Shown in pieces: positions 8,490-25,709 of a stretch of 64,000 nt of DNA. The translations under genes and the position numbers were made by a program. This DNA comes from Pseudorhodoferax soli. Its GTDB lineage: Bacteria; Pseudomonadota; Gammaproteobacteria; Burkholderiales; Burkholderiaceae_C. The stretch's first letter is position 1. Each line of letters opens with the position of its first letter. The stretch lies in the NCBI RefSeq assembly GCF_003337555.1, contig NZ_QPJK01000014.1, forward strand, positions 1-64,000. Reading direction: 5' to 3'. The notes beneath the pieces were generated by a model. The model saw only the letters and a program-made list of their open reading frames with translations, did not search any database and was not told the origin of the DNA.

Positions 8490-8930
8490 ATGGATCTCAT
8501 CGATATCGGTGCGCTGTCGAAGGCCAGTGGCGTTGCCGCGTCAACCCTGCGCTATTACGAGGAGCTGGGCCTGGTGCAGTCCGTGGGGCGCAACGGCTTG
8601 CGCCGGCAGTACGGCGGGGAGGCGCTCTTGCAGCTCGCGTTGATCTCGTTGGGCAAGGCCGCCGGCTTCTCGCTGGCCGAGATCGGCCGCATGTTCGACA
8701 AGGACCGGCATCCGGACCTGCCCCGGCCCACCCTGCAGCAGCGGGCCGATGCGCTCGACCGGCAGGCCCGCCGGTTGAAGACCCTGAGCGGCCTGCTGCG
8801 GCACGTTGCCGAGTGCCCGGCGCCTTCGCACATGGCATGCCCGCGCTTTCGCAAACTCTTGCGCGCGGCGAGCCCGACATTGCCACTGGCCGAAGTGCCA
8901 CGCAGCGGCGCTGGCGCCGACCCGGCCTAG
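8490..8930 (+). CDS. MerR-family transcriptional regulator
   Basis: A 146-residue regulator. Residues 1-70 form the MerR winged helix: IGALSKASGVAASTLRYYEELGLV, then an R-R-Q-Y-based wing and an aliphatic helix. A dimerisation coiled coil follows (LQQRADALDRQARRLKTLSGLL), then a C-terminal region with Cys residues in CPAPSHMACPRF that might bind metal or an oxidant. The ATG at 8490 is preferred because the upstream in-frame ATG at 8460 would run coding sequence through the operator. The divergent MFS exporter is the likely target. The Cys pair does not match the SoxR [2Fe-2S] C-x2-C-x-C-x5-C pattern, so the inducer is more likely an organic compound or metal. Confidence 0.85.
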   Translation: MDLIDIGALSKASGVAASTLRYYEELGLVQSVGRNGLRRQYGGEALLQLALISLGKAAGFSLAEIGRMFDKDRHPDLPRPTLQQRADALDRQARRLKTLSGLLRHVAECPAPSHMACPRFRKLLRAASPTLPLAEVPRSGAGADPA

Positions 8931-8949
8931 CGGCGCCGCAGGCGGCTGC

Positions 8950-10461
8950 TCAGGCCCGCCTGCGCCGCAGCAGGGCCTCCAGCGCTTCGAACAGCAATTC
9001 GCTCAGCAGCGCCAGCGCGGCGGCGGGCACCGCGCCGGCCAGCAGCAGGTGCTTGTCGTTCAAGGCCAGGCCCGTCACGATGCGTTCGCCGAATCCGCCG
9101 GCACCGATGAAGGCCGCGATGGTGGCGGTGCCGATGGCGATGGTGGTCGCCGTGCGCACGCCGGCGATCAGCGTGGGCAGGGCCAGTGGCAGTTGCACCA
9201 GGTGCAGGTTCTGGCCGGGCGTCATGCCCAGGGCCGTGCCGGCCTGCTTCAAGCCATCGGACACATCGGCCAGGCCCGTCACGGCGTTGCGCATGATGGG
9301 CAGCAGGGCATAGAGCGTCAGGGCGATGAGTGCGGGCAGGGTGCCGATGGCGCCCATGGCCGAGATCAGCACCGCCAGCAGTGCCAGCGAGGGCACCGTC
9401 TGCAGCAGCCCGGCCACGCCCAGCACCAAAGCCCGCAGCCGCACGTGCGGGAACACCAGGATCGCCAGCGGCACGCCGATCAGCGTGGCCACACCGACCG
9501 ACACCGCCACCAGCATCAGGTGCTGGCGGGCGAGCCGCGCAAGGTCGGAGCCGAACAGGCGCGCGGTGAAGCCGCTCGCCTGGTCGGCGCCCGTCGCACC
9601 GCCGGCCAGGAAGTCGCGTGCGATGCGGTCGAAGGCCTGGCCCTGCAACTCGGCGCGCGCGTTCATGGCGATCATGGCGCGCTCGTCGATGCGGCCTTCG
9701 AGCCGGCTCAGCGCGGCCCAGGCCTGGGGCAGGCGCTGCGGCACGTCCAGCCGGTACAGCACCACCGCGTCGTAGCGCGGGAAATAGGCGCGGTCGTCTT
9801 CGAGCACGCGCAAGCCGAGGTGGTCGATCTTGGCGTCGGTGGTGTAGATGTCGATCACGTCGACCTGGCCGGCCCCCACCGCGTCGTAGGCCAGGCCGTG
9901 GTCAAGCCCCGTGGGCGTCTGCTGGAGGCCGTAGTGCTTCGCCACGCCGCGCCAGCCGTCGGCCCGGCCGATGAATTCGTTGGACAGGCCGAACTTCAAT
10001 GCCGGATGCTGCGCCAGGTCGCTCAGGCGCCGGATGCCCAGGCGCTCGGCTTCGCTTGCGCGCATCGCGAAGGCGTAGCCATCGTTGAAGCCGAGCGGGA
10101 TCGCCACGCCCAGGCCCAGCGGCGCGAGCGCCGCCTGCATGGCGTCGCGCGACAGCGGGGTGGGGCTGCGCAGGATCTCTGCCGAAATGGTGCCCGTGTA
10201 CTCGGCGTACATGTCGATGGCACCCGAACGCAGCGCCTCGTAGACGATGGCCGTGTTGCCCAGCCCCTGCCGCACGGTGGGCGCGCTGCGCAGTTGAGGC
10301 GCGGCCGTCTGGGCGAGGATCTCGGCCAGGATGTAGGACTCGGTGAAGCGCTTGGAGCCGACACGCAGGGCGCCGTCGTCGGCAGCGTGTGCACAGGGGC
10401 CGAAGAGTGCCAGCAACAGTGCGAGCCAGGCAGCGGAAAGGAGGTGGCGCAGTGCGGGCAT
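8950..10461 (-). CDS. Glycine betaine/choline-type ABC transporter, fused substrate-binding protein and permease
   Basis: A 503-residue fusion. A signal peptide (cleavage near AHA-ADD, residue 26) leads into an OpuAC/ProX-like binding domain (about 30-285; VGSKRFTESYILAEIL and the MYAEYTGT segment are typical). A binding-protein-dependent permease domain follows (about 300-500), with an EAA-like loop around AGTALGMTPGQNLHLVQLPLALP. Such fusions import quaternary-amine osmolytes across the inner membrane and are known in the OpuC/YehYZ group. No ATPase gene is next to it, so the energising subunit must be encoded elsewhere. It ends 19 bases from merR and is transcribed toward it. Confidence 0.85.
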   Translation of the reverse strand: MPALRHLLSAAWLALLLALFGPCAHAADDGALRVGSKRFTESYILAEILAQTAAPQLRSAPTVRQGLGNTAIVYEALRSGAIDMYAEYTGTISAEILRSPTPLSRDAMQAALAPLGLGVAIPLGFNDGYAFAMRASEAERLGIRRLSDLAQHPALKFGLSNEFIGRADGWRGVAKHYGLQQTPTGLDHGLAYDAVGAGQVDVIDIYTTDAKIDHLGLRVLEDDRAYFPRYDAVVLYRLDVPQRLPQAWAALSRLEGRIDERAMIAMNARAELQGQAFDRIARDFLAGGATGADQASGFTARLFGSDLARLARQHLMLVAVSVGVATLIGVPLAILVFPHVRLRALVLGVAGLLQTVPSLALLAVLISAMGAIGTLPALIALTLYALLPIMRNAVTGLADVSDGLKQAGTALGMTPGQNLHLVQLPLALPTLIAGVRTATTIAIGTATIAAFIGAGGFGERIVTGLALNDKHLLLAGAVPAAALALLSELLFEALEALLRRRRA

Positions 10462-10630
10462 CGGGCCAGTGTAGTGGTGCCACAGCAGGGCGCGGGCCGG
10501 CCGTCCGTCCTACATCCGAATGCGTGCCGTGCCCGTGTGCGGCGCGCGCGCTTTCCGGCGGACGCCGCGGCCGGTGTGCCGCAAGATCGACCCGCGCCGC
10601 ATCCGCAAGGCGACACAAGGACACGCATTC

Positions 10631-11776
10631 ATGAACAAGAAAGCTGCGCGAGCGAAGGAGAAGCCCCAGGGCAAGAAGAAGACGGGGGTCAAGCCCAGGA
10701 AGCACCACATGCCCAGTGTGGTGGGTGCCCACCATGGCACGCTGGCGCTGGATTCGATCGACATCGCCGGCTACAACCTGGAGGTCTCCGACGAGGACGG
10801 CTTCGTGGGCGACCGCGCGAGCCAGACCGCATTCCGCAAGTTGCTGGACGCGTGGCGCAAGCGCTACCGTGAGACGGGGCGCGAGGATCCGCTCGGCGAC
10901 CTGCCCTCGGCCCAGCTCAGCAAGAAGGTGCTCGACCGGGCCTTGCACAGCAAATCGTCGACCGACGCCGGTGACATGGTGCGCGGCGCCATCGCCGAGT
11001 TCTCGGTCGAGTTGACCGATGTCATCGAGCGCTTCATGCGCCAGAAGGCCTGGAGCGGCGTGCAGCGCATCGTCATCGGTGGCGGCTTTCCGGAGAGCGA
11101 GGTCGGCGAGCTCGCGATCCTGCAAGCGGCCGCGCTGTGCCAGGTGGCCGAGATCCCGGTGGAGTTGGCGCGCCTGCGCCACGAGCCCGACGACGGCGGC
11201 CTGATCGGCTGGGTGCACCTGGCGCCGCCGCACTTCGTCGAGCATGCGGATGCGCTTCTGGCGCTGGACATCGGCGGCACCAACGTGCGCTGCGGCATCG
11301 TGAAGTTCCGGCGCGACAAGGCGGCGGACCTCTCTCGCGCCAAGGTCGTGCGCCGCAGCAAGTGGCGCCATGCGGACGACGAGCCCAGCCGCACCGCGCT
11401 GGTGGACGAGCTGGTGGCGATGCTGGCGGACATGATCGCCTGGGCCAGCCGACACGGCATCCGGCTCGCTCCCTTCGTCGGCATCGCCTGCCCCGGCCTC
11501 ATCCGCGAGGACGGCAGCATCGCGCGCGGCGCGCAGAACCTGCCCGGCAACTGGGCGGCCGACACCTTCCACTTGCCCACCGCGCTGCGCGAGAAGCTCC
11601 CCGTGGTCGGCAAGGAAGCGACCCAGGTGCTCATGCACAACGACGCCGTGGTGCAGGGCCTGTCCGAGCTGCCGTTCATGCGCGATGTGAAGCGCTGGGC
11701 CGTGCTGACCATCGGCACCGGGCTGGGCAACGCCAGCTATGTGAACAAGGGGCCGCGGGCGCAGCCGGCCGATTGA
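10631..11776 (+). CDS. ROK-family protein (sugar-kinase-like)
   Basis: A 381-residue protein. The N-terminus is Lys-rich and probably disordered (residues 1-25). The recognisable core is the phosphate-1 loop LALDIGGTNVRCGIV (about 211-225), followed by a GIACPGLI segment and a late TIGTGLGNA loop, as in ROK hexokinases. The ROK zinc motif is not evident. The long N-terminal domain (about 30-210) is not a standard ROK feature; it contains IVIGGGFPESEVG, which may be a second, duplicated actin-like half. The start at 10631 has an AAGGA element 12 bases upstream. A sugar or regulatory substrate cannot be named. It converges on the hybrid kinase, with 8 bases between stops. Confidence 0.7.
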   Translation: MNKKAARAKEKPQGKKKTGVKPRKHHMPSVVGAHHGTLALDSIDIAGYNLEVSDEDGFVGDRASQTAFRKLLDAWRKRYRETGREDPLGDLPSAQLSKKVLDRALHSKSSTDAGDMVRGAIAEFSVELTDVIERFMRQKAWSGVQRIVIGGGFPESEVGELAILQAAALCQVAEIPVELARLRHEPDDGGLIGWVHLAPPHFVEHADALLALDIGGTNVRCGIVKFRRDKAADLSRAKVVRRSKWRHADDEPSRTALVDELVAMLADMIAWASRHGIRLAPFVGIACPGLIREDGSIARGAQNLPGNWAADTFHLPTALREKLPVVGKEATQVLMHNDAVVQGLSELPFMRDVKRWAVLTIGTGLGNASYVNKGPRAQPAD

Positions 11777-11784
11777 GGGCCGCG

Positions 11785-15909
<4,125 letters not shown>

Positions 15910-16218
15910 GCAATGGCTCCGTTGGCGGCGAGGTGGTGCGCATGGTCCCCGCCGCTGCAAATGCGATCTTGCCTCAAGGGCTTGTGCGCAAGGTGACCGC
16001 AGGACCTGCGGGGGGCTGCCGTTTGTAGCAAATCTGCCGGGGCGCCCGGCGGGGCGTGGTGTGTATGCGCTTCTCCCTTCCTTTCGCTTCACTGCGGAAA
16101 GGTCGCGGCAGGGCCAAGCGTCGGTCAGGGCGGCGGCCACGTCCCCCGCGCGCTGCAGCGGCACAAGGCCATCCACGGAGCAGCTGAGAAACCCTGACCG
16201 CACCGGCCAGGCGCCGCC
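15910..16218. other. Intergenic region upstream of the hybrid kinase
   Basis: A 309-base non-coding gap between the kinase start and the stop of the ScfR regulator, both on the minus strand. It must hold the kinase promoter. I see no convincing -10/-35 pair, tRNA, repeat or small gene with a ribosome site. Confidence 0.6.
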
Positions 16219-17664
16219 TCAGCCGGCCGGTGCGTAGGGCGCGAAACGACGCGCGTTCGGATCGATGCTGAGTGGCCGGCCCATGGCCGGGAAGGCCCGC
16301 TGCACGCAGTTCTCCCGGTCGCAGACCTTGCAGCCCGAGCCGATCGGCACGGCGCGGTCGGCGGCGTCGGCCACCAGGCCGTCGCCATAGACCAGCCGGT
16401 TGGCGTGGCGCACGTCGCAGCCCAGCGCCACCGAGAAGATGCGGTGCGGCGCGCCGTAGCCGCCGCGCCGGTGCTCCACGGTGCGCGCGATCCACAGGTA
16501 GGTGCGGCCGTCCGGCATGCGCGCCAGCTGCGTGAGGATCTTGCCGGGCTGCGAGAAGGCCTCGTACACATTCCACAGCGGGCAGGTGCCGCCCGTGCGC
16601 GAAAAGTGGAAATCGGCCGAGGACTGGCGCTTGGACATGTTGCCGGCCCGGTCCACGCGCACGAAGAAGAACGGGATGCTCTGCGCATGCGGATGGCGCA
16701 TGGTGGAAAGCCGGTGGCCCACCGTCTCGAAGCCCACGCCGAAGCGCTCGCAGAGCAGGTCGATGTCGTAGCGCAGCTCTTCCGCGCTCTCCTGGAAGAT
16801 GCGGTTGGGCAGCACCAGCGCCCCCGCGAAGTGGTTGGCGAAGCCGATGCGCGCGAGGCTGCGCGCCTCGCCGGTGCTGAACTCGTTGGCCTGGATGAAC
16901 GTGTCGATCATCGGCCCCATCTCGAAGAACGCGAGCTGCACGCCGAGCTGGAAGGACTGCTGCGCGGCGCTCAGCCCGGCCGCCAGCGTGATGGTGCGGC
17001 TGGCAGGGTCGAAGCTGCGCAGCGGCTGCTCGGCCATCGACGAGCCCGGCCCGGAGCGCACGGCGACGCCGTGCATGCGGCGCAGCCGCTGCTCCAGCGC
17101 GGCGAACAGGTTGCCGGCGGTGGGCGTGCGCGGCGGCGGGAAGCTGTCCTGCAACTGGGCGTAGACCTGCTCGGCGCGCTCGTCCAGCAGGGCCTGGTGC
17201 TGGTGCCGCGCGTAGAAGAACTCGCGCACCTCCTCGTAGGGCTGCAGCGGCGTCGAGGCCGCGGAGCGGTCGCCGTCGCTGCTTTCGGCGATCAGCCCCA
17301 GCCGCTCTTCGGCCGAGCGCACGCGCTTGTGCAGGGCCAGGATGGCCTTGGAGACGGCCGGCAGCTGCTGGGCCAGCATCTGCGCCTCGGCCTGCGGCAC
17401 GTTGCCGGCGTCCGGCCCTTCGGCCAGCACGGCGCGCAGCTCGGCCAGCTGGCGCGTCTGCGCATCTTCGGAGAACAGCTGCAGGTCGATGCCGAAGGCC
17501 GACTGCAGGCGCAGCAGCACGTTGACGGTCAACGGCCGCTGGTTGTTCTCGATCTGGTTCAGGTAGCTCGACGACACCTTGAGCGCCTGCGCCAGCGCAG
17601 CCTGCGTGAGGCCGCGCTGCTCGCGCAGCGTCTTCAGGTGCACGCCCATGAATGCTTTGGCCAT
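16219..17664 (-). CDS. ScfR-type XRE regulator of propionate/methylmalonyl-CoA metabolism
   Basis: A 481-residue short-chain-fatty-acyl regulator (RamB/PrpR-like). Residues 6-62 form an XRE helix-turn-helix (LKTLREQRGLTQAALAQ, then VSSSYLNQIENNQRPLT). An ImmA/IrrE-like central domain and a C-terminal domain follow, the latter with a Cys cluster (GCKVCDRENC near residue 440). The family senses acyl-CoA compounds and controls glyoxylate, methylcitrate or methylmalonyl-CoA genes. The ATG at 17664 gives the family-typical MAKAF-MGVHLKTLREQ start; an ATG at 17649 is the alternative. Neither has a ribosome site, so it may be leaderless. It is divergent from the mutase, and the shared region holds repeated TTTGCA/TTGCGAA elements. 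Confidence 0.87.
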   Translation of the reverse strand: MAKAFMGVHLKTLREQRGLTQAALAQALKVSSSYLNQIENNQRPLTVNVLLRLQSAFGIDLQLFSEDAQTRQLAELRAVLAEGPDAGNVPQAEAQMLAQQLPAVSKAILALHKRVRSAEERLGLIAESSDGDRSAASTPLQPYEEVREFFYARHQHQALLDERAEQVYAQLQDSFPPPRTPTAGNLFAALEQRLRRMHGVAVRSGPGSSMAEQPLRSFDPASRTITLAAGLSAAQQSFQLGVQLAFFEMGPMIDTFIQANEFSTGEARSLARIGFANHFAGALVLPNRIFQESAEELRYDIDLLCERFGVGFETVGHRLSTMRHPHAQSIPFFFVRVDRAGNMSKRQSSADFHFSRTGGTCPLWNVYEAFSQPGKILTQLARMPDGRTYLWIARTVEHRRGGYGAPHRIFSVALGCDVRHANRLVYGDGLVADAADRAVPIGSGCKVCDRENCVQRAFPAMGRPLSIDPNARRFAPYAPAG

Positions 17665-17668
17665 ATTC

Positions 17669-17746
17669 GCAAAGTTTGCACCATTGCAGGCAAGGTTTGC
17701 AATGATTGCACTTTCACTTGTTGCGAAGGCGCCGCTATTTTGCGAA
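17669..17746. promoter_or_regulatory. Cluster of ScfR/RamB-like operator half-sites
   Basis: The divergent region holds GCAAAGTTTGC (17669-17679), AAGGTTTGCAA (17692-17702), and TTGCGAA twice (17721-17727 and 17740-17746, 19 bases apart). The first resembles the published RamB recognition core (TTTGCAAAGTTT-like). The elements lie between the regulator start and the mutase ribosome site, which suggests joint control of both genes. Binding is inferred. Confidence 0.55.
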
Positions 17747-17780
17747 CATTGTGAAGCTGCAATACGAGAGGACAAGCAAC

Positions 17781-19930
<2,150 letters not shown>

Positions 19931-19931
<1 letters not shown>

Positions 19932-19947
19932 TACCGTAATACGGTAT
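19931..19947. promoter_or_regulatory. Inverted-repeat operator of the toxin-antitoxin pair
   Basis: ATACCGTAATACGGTAT is a perfect 8-bp inverted repeat around a single central A. It begins on the last base of the mutase stop codon and ends 16 bases before the antitoxin ATG. Ribbon-helix-helix antitoxins bind such short palindromes to repress their own operon, so this is the probable autoregulatory site. The surrounding AT-rich bases differ from the GC-rich flanks. Confidence 0.7.
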
Positions 19948-19963
19948 TCAACCGGAGTTTGCC

Positions 19964-20251
19964 ATGGCTGTTTCCGTTCGCATGGACCCCTTGATGGAGA
20001 AGGAGCTGGAGCTCGCGGCCAAGCGCAAGGGCATCACCAAATCGCAGTTCATCATCGAAGCGGTGGAGCGCGCGCTGGGCCGCAAGGATCCTTATGCCTT
20101 GATGGTGCAGCTCAAGGTGGAGGAGGCGCGCGCCGAGTACCAAGCCGTGTCCAAGGCCTTCGACGGCGTCGAGCAGCCCTACGATTCCGAAGCCTCGCGT
20201 GCCGCTCTGGTGGCCAAGCTCCGCGCCAAGCATGGCCTCAGCGCTGATTGA
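19964..20251 (+). CDS. Ribbon-helix-helix antitoxin-like protein
   Basis: A 95-residue protein. Residues 1-45 match a CopG/RHH DNA-binding domain: a short beta strand (VSVRMDP), then ELELAAKRKGITKSQFIIEAVERAL. The remaining half is acidic and helical (KVEEARAEYQAVSKAF) and would wrap the toxin. The ATG at 19964 has an ACCGGAG ribosome site. The downstream PIN-domain gene overlaps its end by 20 bases, the arrangement of VapBC-type modules. It is probably a repressor acting at the palindrome 19931-19947. Confidence 0.8.
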   Translation: MAVSVRMDPLMEKELELAAKRKGITKSQFIIEAVERALGRKDPYALMVQLKVEEARAEYQAVSKAFDGVEQPYDSEASRAALVAKLRAKHGLSAD

Positions 20252-20651
20252 TGCCAGTGCGATGGTGGCTGCGTTCGGCCGGCAACAGCCACATGCCGAG
20301 CGTTACCACGATCTGCTGCAACTGGCTGCGCTGGAACGCTGGGTCTTGTCGACCACCTGGCCCTGCGTGGTCGAGGCGAGCTATCTCGTCTCACCTCCCC
20401 AGCGCTATACCTTGTTGCAATGGCTCGGGCAGGGCGCCGTGGCCGTCTTTCCGTTCGGACAGGAGGCGCTGATGGATTTCGTCCCCTTGATGCAGCGGTA
20501 CACCACAGCGCCGCGCTCAGAAATGGACCTGGCTGACGCATCGCTGGTCTGGCTGGCCGCGGAAACCGGCGTCACGCAGATCATGACCACCGACGTGCGC
20601 GACTTCTCCCGCTACCGGCTGCCCGACGGGCGTGCCTTCGACATCCTGTGA
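20232..20651 (+). CDS. PIN-domain toxin (VapC-like)
   Basis: A 139-residue PIN-fold endoribonuclease candidate. The expected acidic metal ligands are present in order: Asp in ALIDASAM (residue 6), Glu in CVVEASYL, Asp in DLADASL and Asp in MTTDVRDF. VapC enzymes cut RNA (often tRNA) when freed from antitoxin. The ATG at 20232 lies inside the antitoxin gene, giving a 20-base overlap and likely translational coupling. The final bases overlap the GTG start of meaB, so the module is inserted within the methylmalonyl-CoA operon and read in the same direction. Confidence 0.8.
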   Translation: MASALIDASAMVAAFGRQQPHAERYHDLLQLAALERWVLSTTWPCVVEASYLVSPPQRYTLLQWLGQGAVAVFPFGQEALMDFVPLMQRYTTAPRSEMDLADASLVWLAAETGVTQIMTTDVRDFSRYRLPDGRAFDIL

Positions 20652-21670
20652 GCACCATTTCCACCACCTCCTGGGCCGAGCCGCTGCTGCGGGGCGAAGG
20701 GCCGCAGCAGCGCCGCGCCATCGCCAAGGCCATCACGCTGCTGGAATCCACCCGCGCCGACCACCGCGCGCAGGCCGACGAACTGTTGACCGCGCTGCTG
20801 CCGCACACCGGCCGCGCCTTCCGCCTGGGCATCTCGGGCGTGCCTGGCGTCGGCAAGAGCACCTTCATCGAGGCGCTGGGGCTGTTCCTGATCGCCCAGG
20901 GCCACCGCGTGGCGGTGCTCACCATCGACCCGTCGTCCACCGTCTCGGGCGGCTCCATCCTGGGCGACAAGACGCGCATGGAGCAGCTGTCCGTGCACGA
21001 GCGCGCCTACATCCGGCCTAGCCCATCGTCGGGCACGCTGGGCGGCGTGGCCGAGAAGACGCGCGAGGCCATGCTGGTCTGCGAGGCCGCGGGCTACGAC
21101 GTGGTCATCGTCGAGACCGTGGGCGTGGGCCAGAGCGAGACGGCCGTGGCCGGCATGACCGACATGTTCGTGCTGCTGCAGCTGCCCAACGCGGGCGACG
21201 AACTGCAGGCCATCAAGAAGGGCGTGATGGAGATCGCCGACCTGGTGGTCATCAACAAGGCCGACATCGACCCAGACGCTGCGACGCGCGCGCAGGCGCA
21301 GATCACCTCGTCGCTGCGGCTGCTGGGCATGCACGGCAGTGCCGGCCACTCGCTGCACGACGAGAGCCTGTGGCGCCCACGCGCCATGCAGCTCAGCGCC
21401 CTGCGCAACGAAGGTGTCGACCGCTTCTGGGAGAAGGTCGCACAGTTCCGCACCTTGCAGACCGCCAACGGCCGGCTGGAAGCCCGGCGCCAGAAGCAGG
21501 CCCTGGCCTGGATGTGGGAACGCATCGAGACCGGGCTCAAGCAGGCCTTCCGCGGCCATCCCGCCGTGCGCGAGCAGTTGCCCGGCATGGTGGCCGCCGT
21601 CACCGAAGGCCGCATCGCCGCATCCACCGCCGCGCGCCAGCTGCTGGCCAGCGCATCCGTATCGACGTGA
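20648..21670 (+). CDS. meaB: MeaB/ArgK GTPase, methylmalonyl-CoA mutase chaperone
   Basis: A 340-residue G3E-family GTPase that loads and protects the B12 cofactor of methylmalonyl-CoA mutase. Visible motifs are the P-loop GVPGVGKST (about 63-71), [32 protein letters not shown] (switch II) and NKAD for guanine specificity. The GTG start at 20648 overlaps the toxin stop (GTGA), so translation is coupled to the TA module. In most genomes meaB follows the mutase directly; here two TA genes intervene. PccB begins 26 bases later. Confidence 0.95.
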   Translation: MSTISTTSWAEPLLRGEGPQQRRAIAKAITLLESTRADHRAQADELLTALLPHTGRAFRLGISGVPGVGKSTFIEALGLFLIAQGHRVAVLTIDPSSTVSGGSILGDKTRMEQLSVHERAYIRPSPSSGTLGGVAEKTREAMLVCEAAGYDVVIVETVGVGQSETAVAGMTDMFVLLQLPNAGDELQAIKKGVMEIADLVVINKADIDPDAATRAQAQITSSLRLLGMHGSAGHSLHDESLWRPRAMQLSALRNEGVDRFWEKVAQFRTLQTANGRLEARRQKQALAWMWERIETGLKQAFRGHPAVREQLPGMVAAVTEGRIAASTAARQLLASASVST

Positions 21671-21696
21671 AGAGACACAACCGCTAGAGGAGTGAC

Positions 21697-23229
<1,533 letters not shown>

Positions 23230-23249
23230 TCGGCCCGGAGCGCAACAAC

Positions 23250-23372
23250 ATGTTCAAGAAAATCCTGATCGCCAATCGCGGAGAAAACGACCGCGCAGCG
23301 GGCGTTTCAACACATTGCATGGCACGCGCAGCGTGCGCAGGCGATTGCGTAGCGGAGACAAGCCATGTTTAA
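23250..23372 (+). pseudogene. Biotin carboxylase 5' remnant forming a 40-codon ORF before pccA
   Basis: Bases 23250-23286 repeat the first 37 bases of pccA at 33 of 37 sites. All four differences are in third codon positions, so both encode [12 protein letters not shown]. After that the reading diverges into unrelated sequence and stops at a TAA (23370-23372) that overlaps the pccA start by 8 bases. It has its own CGGAG site. It looks like the surviving start of a related carboxylase gene; as a translated leader ORF it could also couple into pccA. A small hairpin (GCACGC / GCGTGC, 23322-23336) lies inside. Confidence 0.7.
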
Positions 23373-25413
23373 GAAGATCCTCATCGCCAACCGCGGAGAA
23401 ATCGCCTGCCGCGTCATCAAGACGGCCAAGAAGATGGGCATCGCAACCGTCGCCGTCTACTCCGACGCCGACCGCTATGCCCGCCACGTGGAGCTGGCCG
23501 ACGAGGCGGTCCACATCGGCGCCGCACCTTCGCGCGAGAGCTACCTGCTGGCCGACAAGATCATCGCCGCCTGCAAGCAGACGGGCGCAGAGGCCGTGCA
23601 CCCGGGCTACGGCTTCCTGTCGGAGAACGAGGCCTTTGCCAAGCGCGTGGAGGAAGAGGGCATCGCCTTCATCGGCCCCAAGCACTATTCCATTGCGGCG
23701 ATGGGCGACAAGATCGCCTCCAAGAAGCTGGCCAACGAGGCGAAGGTCAACACCATCCCGGGCTGGAACGACGCCATCGCATCCGCCGAGCGCGCGGTGC
23801 AGATCGCCAAGGACATCGGTTACCCCGTGATGATCAAGGCCAGTGCGGGCGGTGGCGGCAAGGGCCTGCGCGTGGCCTTCAACGACAAGGAGGCGCTGGA
23901 GGGCTTCACGGCCTGCCAGAACGAGGCGCGCAACAGCTTCGGCGACGACCGCATCTTCATCGAGAAGTTCGTCGAGCAGCCGCGCCACATCGAGATCCAG
24001 GTGCTGGGCGACAGCCACGGCAACGTGATCTACCTGAACGAGCGCGAATGCTCGATCCAGCGCCGCCACCAGAAGGTCATCGAGGAGGCGCCGTCGCCCT
24101 TCATCTCCGACGCCACGCGCAAGGCCATGGGCGAGCAGGCCGTGGCGCTGGCCAAGGCCGTGAAGTACCAGAGCGCCGGCACGGTGGAGTTCGTGGTCGG
24201 CAAGGACCAGGACTTCTACTTCCTGGAGATGAACACGCGCCTGCAGGTGGAGCATCCGGTGACCGAGTGCATCACCGGCGTGGACCTGGTCGAACTCATG
24301 ATCCGCGTGGCGGCAGGTGAGAAGCTGCCGCTCACCCAGGCCGACGTGAAGCGCGACGGCTGGGCCATCGAGTGCCGCATCAACGCCGAAGACCCGTTCC
24401 GCAACTTCCTGCCCTCCACGGGCCGGCTGGTGCGCTTCGCGCCGCCGCAGGAAACCATGTTCGCGGCCGACACCGAGCACCTGCAGGGCGTGCGCGTGGA
24501 CACCGGCGTGCAGGACGGCGGTGAGATCCCGATGTACTACGACTCGATGATCGCCAAGCTCATCGTGCACGGGCGCGACCGCAACGAGGCGATCGCCAAG
24601 ATGCGCGAGGCACTGAACGGCTTCATCATCCGCGGCATCAGCAGCAACATCCCGTTCCAGGCCGCGCTGCTGGCGCACCCCAGGTTCGTCGCAGGCGACT
24701 TCAACACCGGCTTCATCGCCGAGCACTACGGCCTGGGCTTCCATGCCGAGGACGTGCCGCACGCCGAGCCCGAGTTCCTGCTGGCACTGGCCGCCTTCGC
24801 CAACCGGCGCTACCTGGGCCGCGCCAGCGGCATCAGCGGCCAGATGGCGGGCCACGGCCTCAAGGTGGGCCAGGACTTCGTGGTCGTGGCGCTTGGCGCA
24901 GACGGCCACCACAAGGCCACGCCCGTGCGCGTGACCAGCTACGAAGGCCAGACCGGCAGCAGCACGGTGCAGGTGGGCGCGCGCAGCTATGCGCTGGCCA
25001 GCGACAGCCGGCTCGGCGCGATCCGGTTGGCCGGTACCAGCAACGGAGAGCCGTTCAGCGCCCAGGTCGAGCGCGGCACGCCCAAGAACACGCTGGCGAT
25101 CCGCGTGCAGCACAACGGCACGCAGCTCGATGCGCTGGTGCTGTCGCCGCGCGGAGCCGAGCTGTTCACGCTGATGCCCTACAAGGCGCCGCCGGACATG
25201 AGCCGCTTCGTGCTCTCGCCCATGCCGGGCCTCCTGGTGGAGGTGGCGGTGCAACCGGGCCAGAAGGTGCAGGCCGGCGAGCGCGTGGCGGTGATCGAGG
25301 CGATGAAGATGGAGAACGTGCTGTTCGCCGCCGCCGACGGCGTGGTCGGCAAGGTGCTGGCCAACAAGGGCGAAAGCCTGGCCGTGGACCAGCCCATCGT
25401 CGAGTTCGCCTGA
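23365..25413 (+). CDS. pccA: Propionyl-CoA carboxylase alpha subunit (biotin carboxylase and BCCP)
   Basis: A 682-residue subunit. An N-terminal biotin carboxylase covers about residues 1-445: [22 protein letters not shown], the ATP-grasp glycine loop [12 protein letters not shown], and [15 protein letters not shown] linker/BT region follows, then a C-terminal biotinyl domain with the modified Lys in EAMKMENV (about residue 648). It carboxylates its own biotin with ATP and bicarbonate and hands the group to PccB. The ATG at 23365 has GGAG 10 bases upstream. A remnant of a homologous start lies just before it. Biotin synthase follows, supplying its cofactor. Confidence 0.96.
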   Translation: MFKKILIANRGEIACRVIKTAKKMGIATVAVYSDADRYARHVELADEAVHIGAAPSRESYLLADKIIAACKQTGAEAVHPGYGFLSENEAFAKRVEEEGIAFIGPKHYSIAAMGDKIASKKLANEAKVNTIPGWNDAIASAERAVQIAKDIGYPVMIKASAGGGGKGLRVAFNDKEALEGFTACQNEARNSFGDDRIFIEKFVEQPRHIEIQVLGDSHGNVIYLNERECSIQRRHQKVIEEAPSPFISDATRKAMGEQAVALAKAVKYQSAGTVEFVVGKDQDFYFLEMNTRLQVEHPVTECITGVDLVELMIRVAAGEKLPLTQADVKRDGWAIECRINAEDPFRNFLPSTGRLVRFAPPQETMFAADTEHLQGVRVDTGVQDGGEIPMYYDSMIAKLIVHGRDRNEAIAKMREALNGFIIRGISSNIPFQAALLAHPRFVAGDFNTGFIAEHYGLGFHAEDVPHAEPEFLLALAAFANRRYLGRASGISGQMAGHGLKVGQDFVVVALGADGHHKATPVRVTSYEGQTGSSTVQVGARSYALASDSRLGAIRLAGTSNGEPFSAQVERGTPKNTLAIRVQHNGTQLDALVLSPRGAELFTLMPYKAPPDMSRFVLSPMPGLLVEVAVQPGQKVQAGERVAVIEAMKMENVLFAAADGVVGKVLANKGESLAVDQPIVEFA

Positions 25414-25709
25414 CACCGGGCCCGGTGGGCGCACAAGTGCGTCCATCTCCCGGCGGCCTGGGCCGCTGCCCCGTGCGGTTCGCTGCACGTTCGGCGCCGA
25501 AAGACGGACGTTGGCGCGGTGCCGACATGGCCGCGCCCAAGCTCTGCGAACGAGGGCTCAACGCCGTGCTTCGTCGGCGATCGTCCTCGTGCATTTGGAC
25601 GGTCTTGGCAGCACGGGAAAGAGGCCGACTTTCTGCGCCCGGAGACTTCCCAGGCGCCGCCAGCGCCTCCCACAATCGCCGCAGATCCCGTTAAACCAGG
25701 AAGGACGCG
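25414..25709. other. Gap between pccA and bioB
   Basis: A 296-base non-coding stretch. It opens with the perfect palindrome CACCGGGCCCGGTG (25414-25427) and a following GGGCGCAC/GTGCGTCC hairpin, with no T run; this could be a weak transcription stop or attenuator. No gene with a ribosome site and no convincing promoter for bioB was found. Confidence 0.4.

Noticed and set aside
8460..8490. Upstream ATG for merR at 8460
   Set aside because: It would place coding sequence over the operator and -10/-35 region, and the conserved helix-turn-helix begins after the ATG at 8490.
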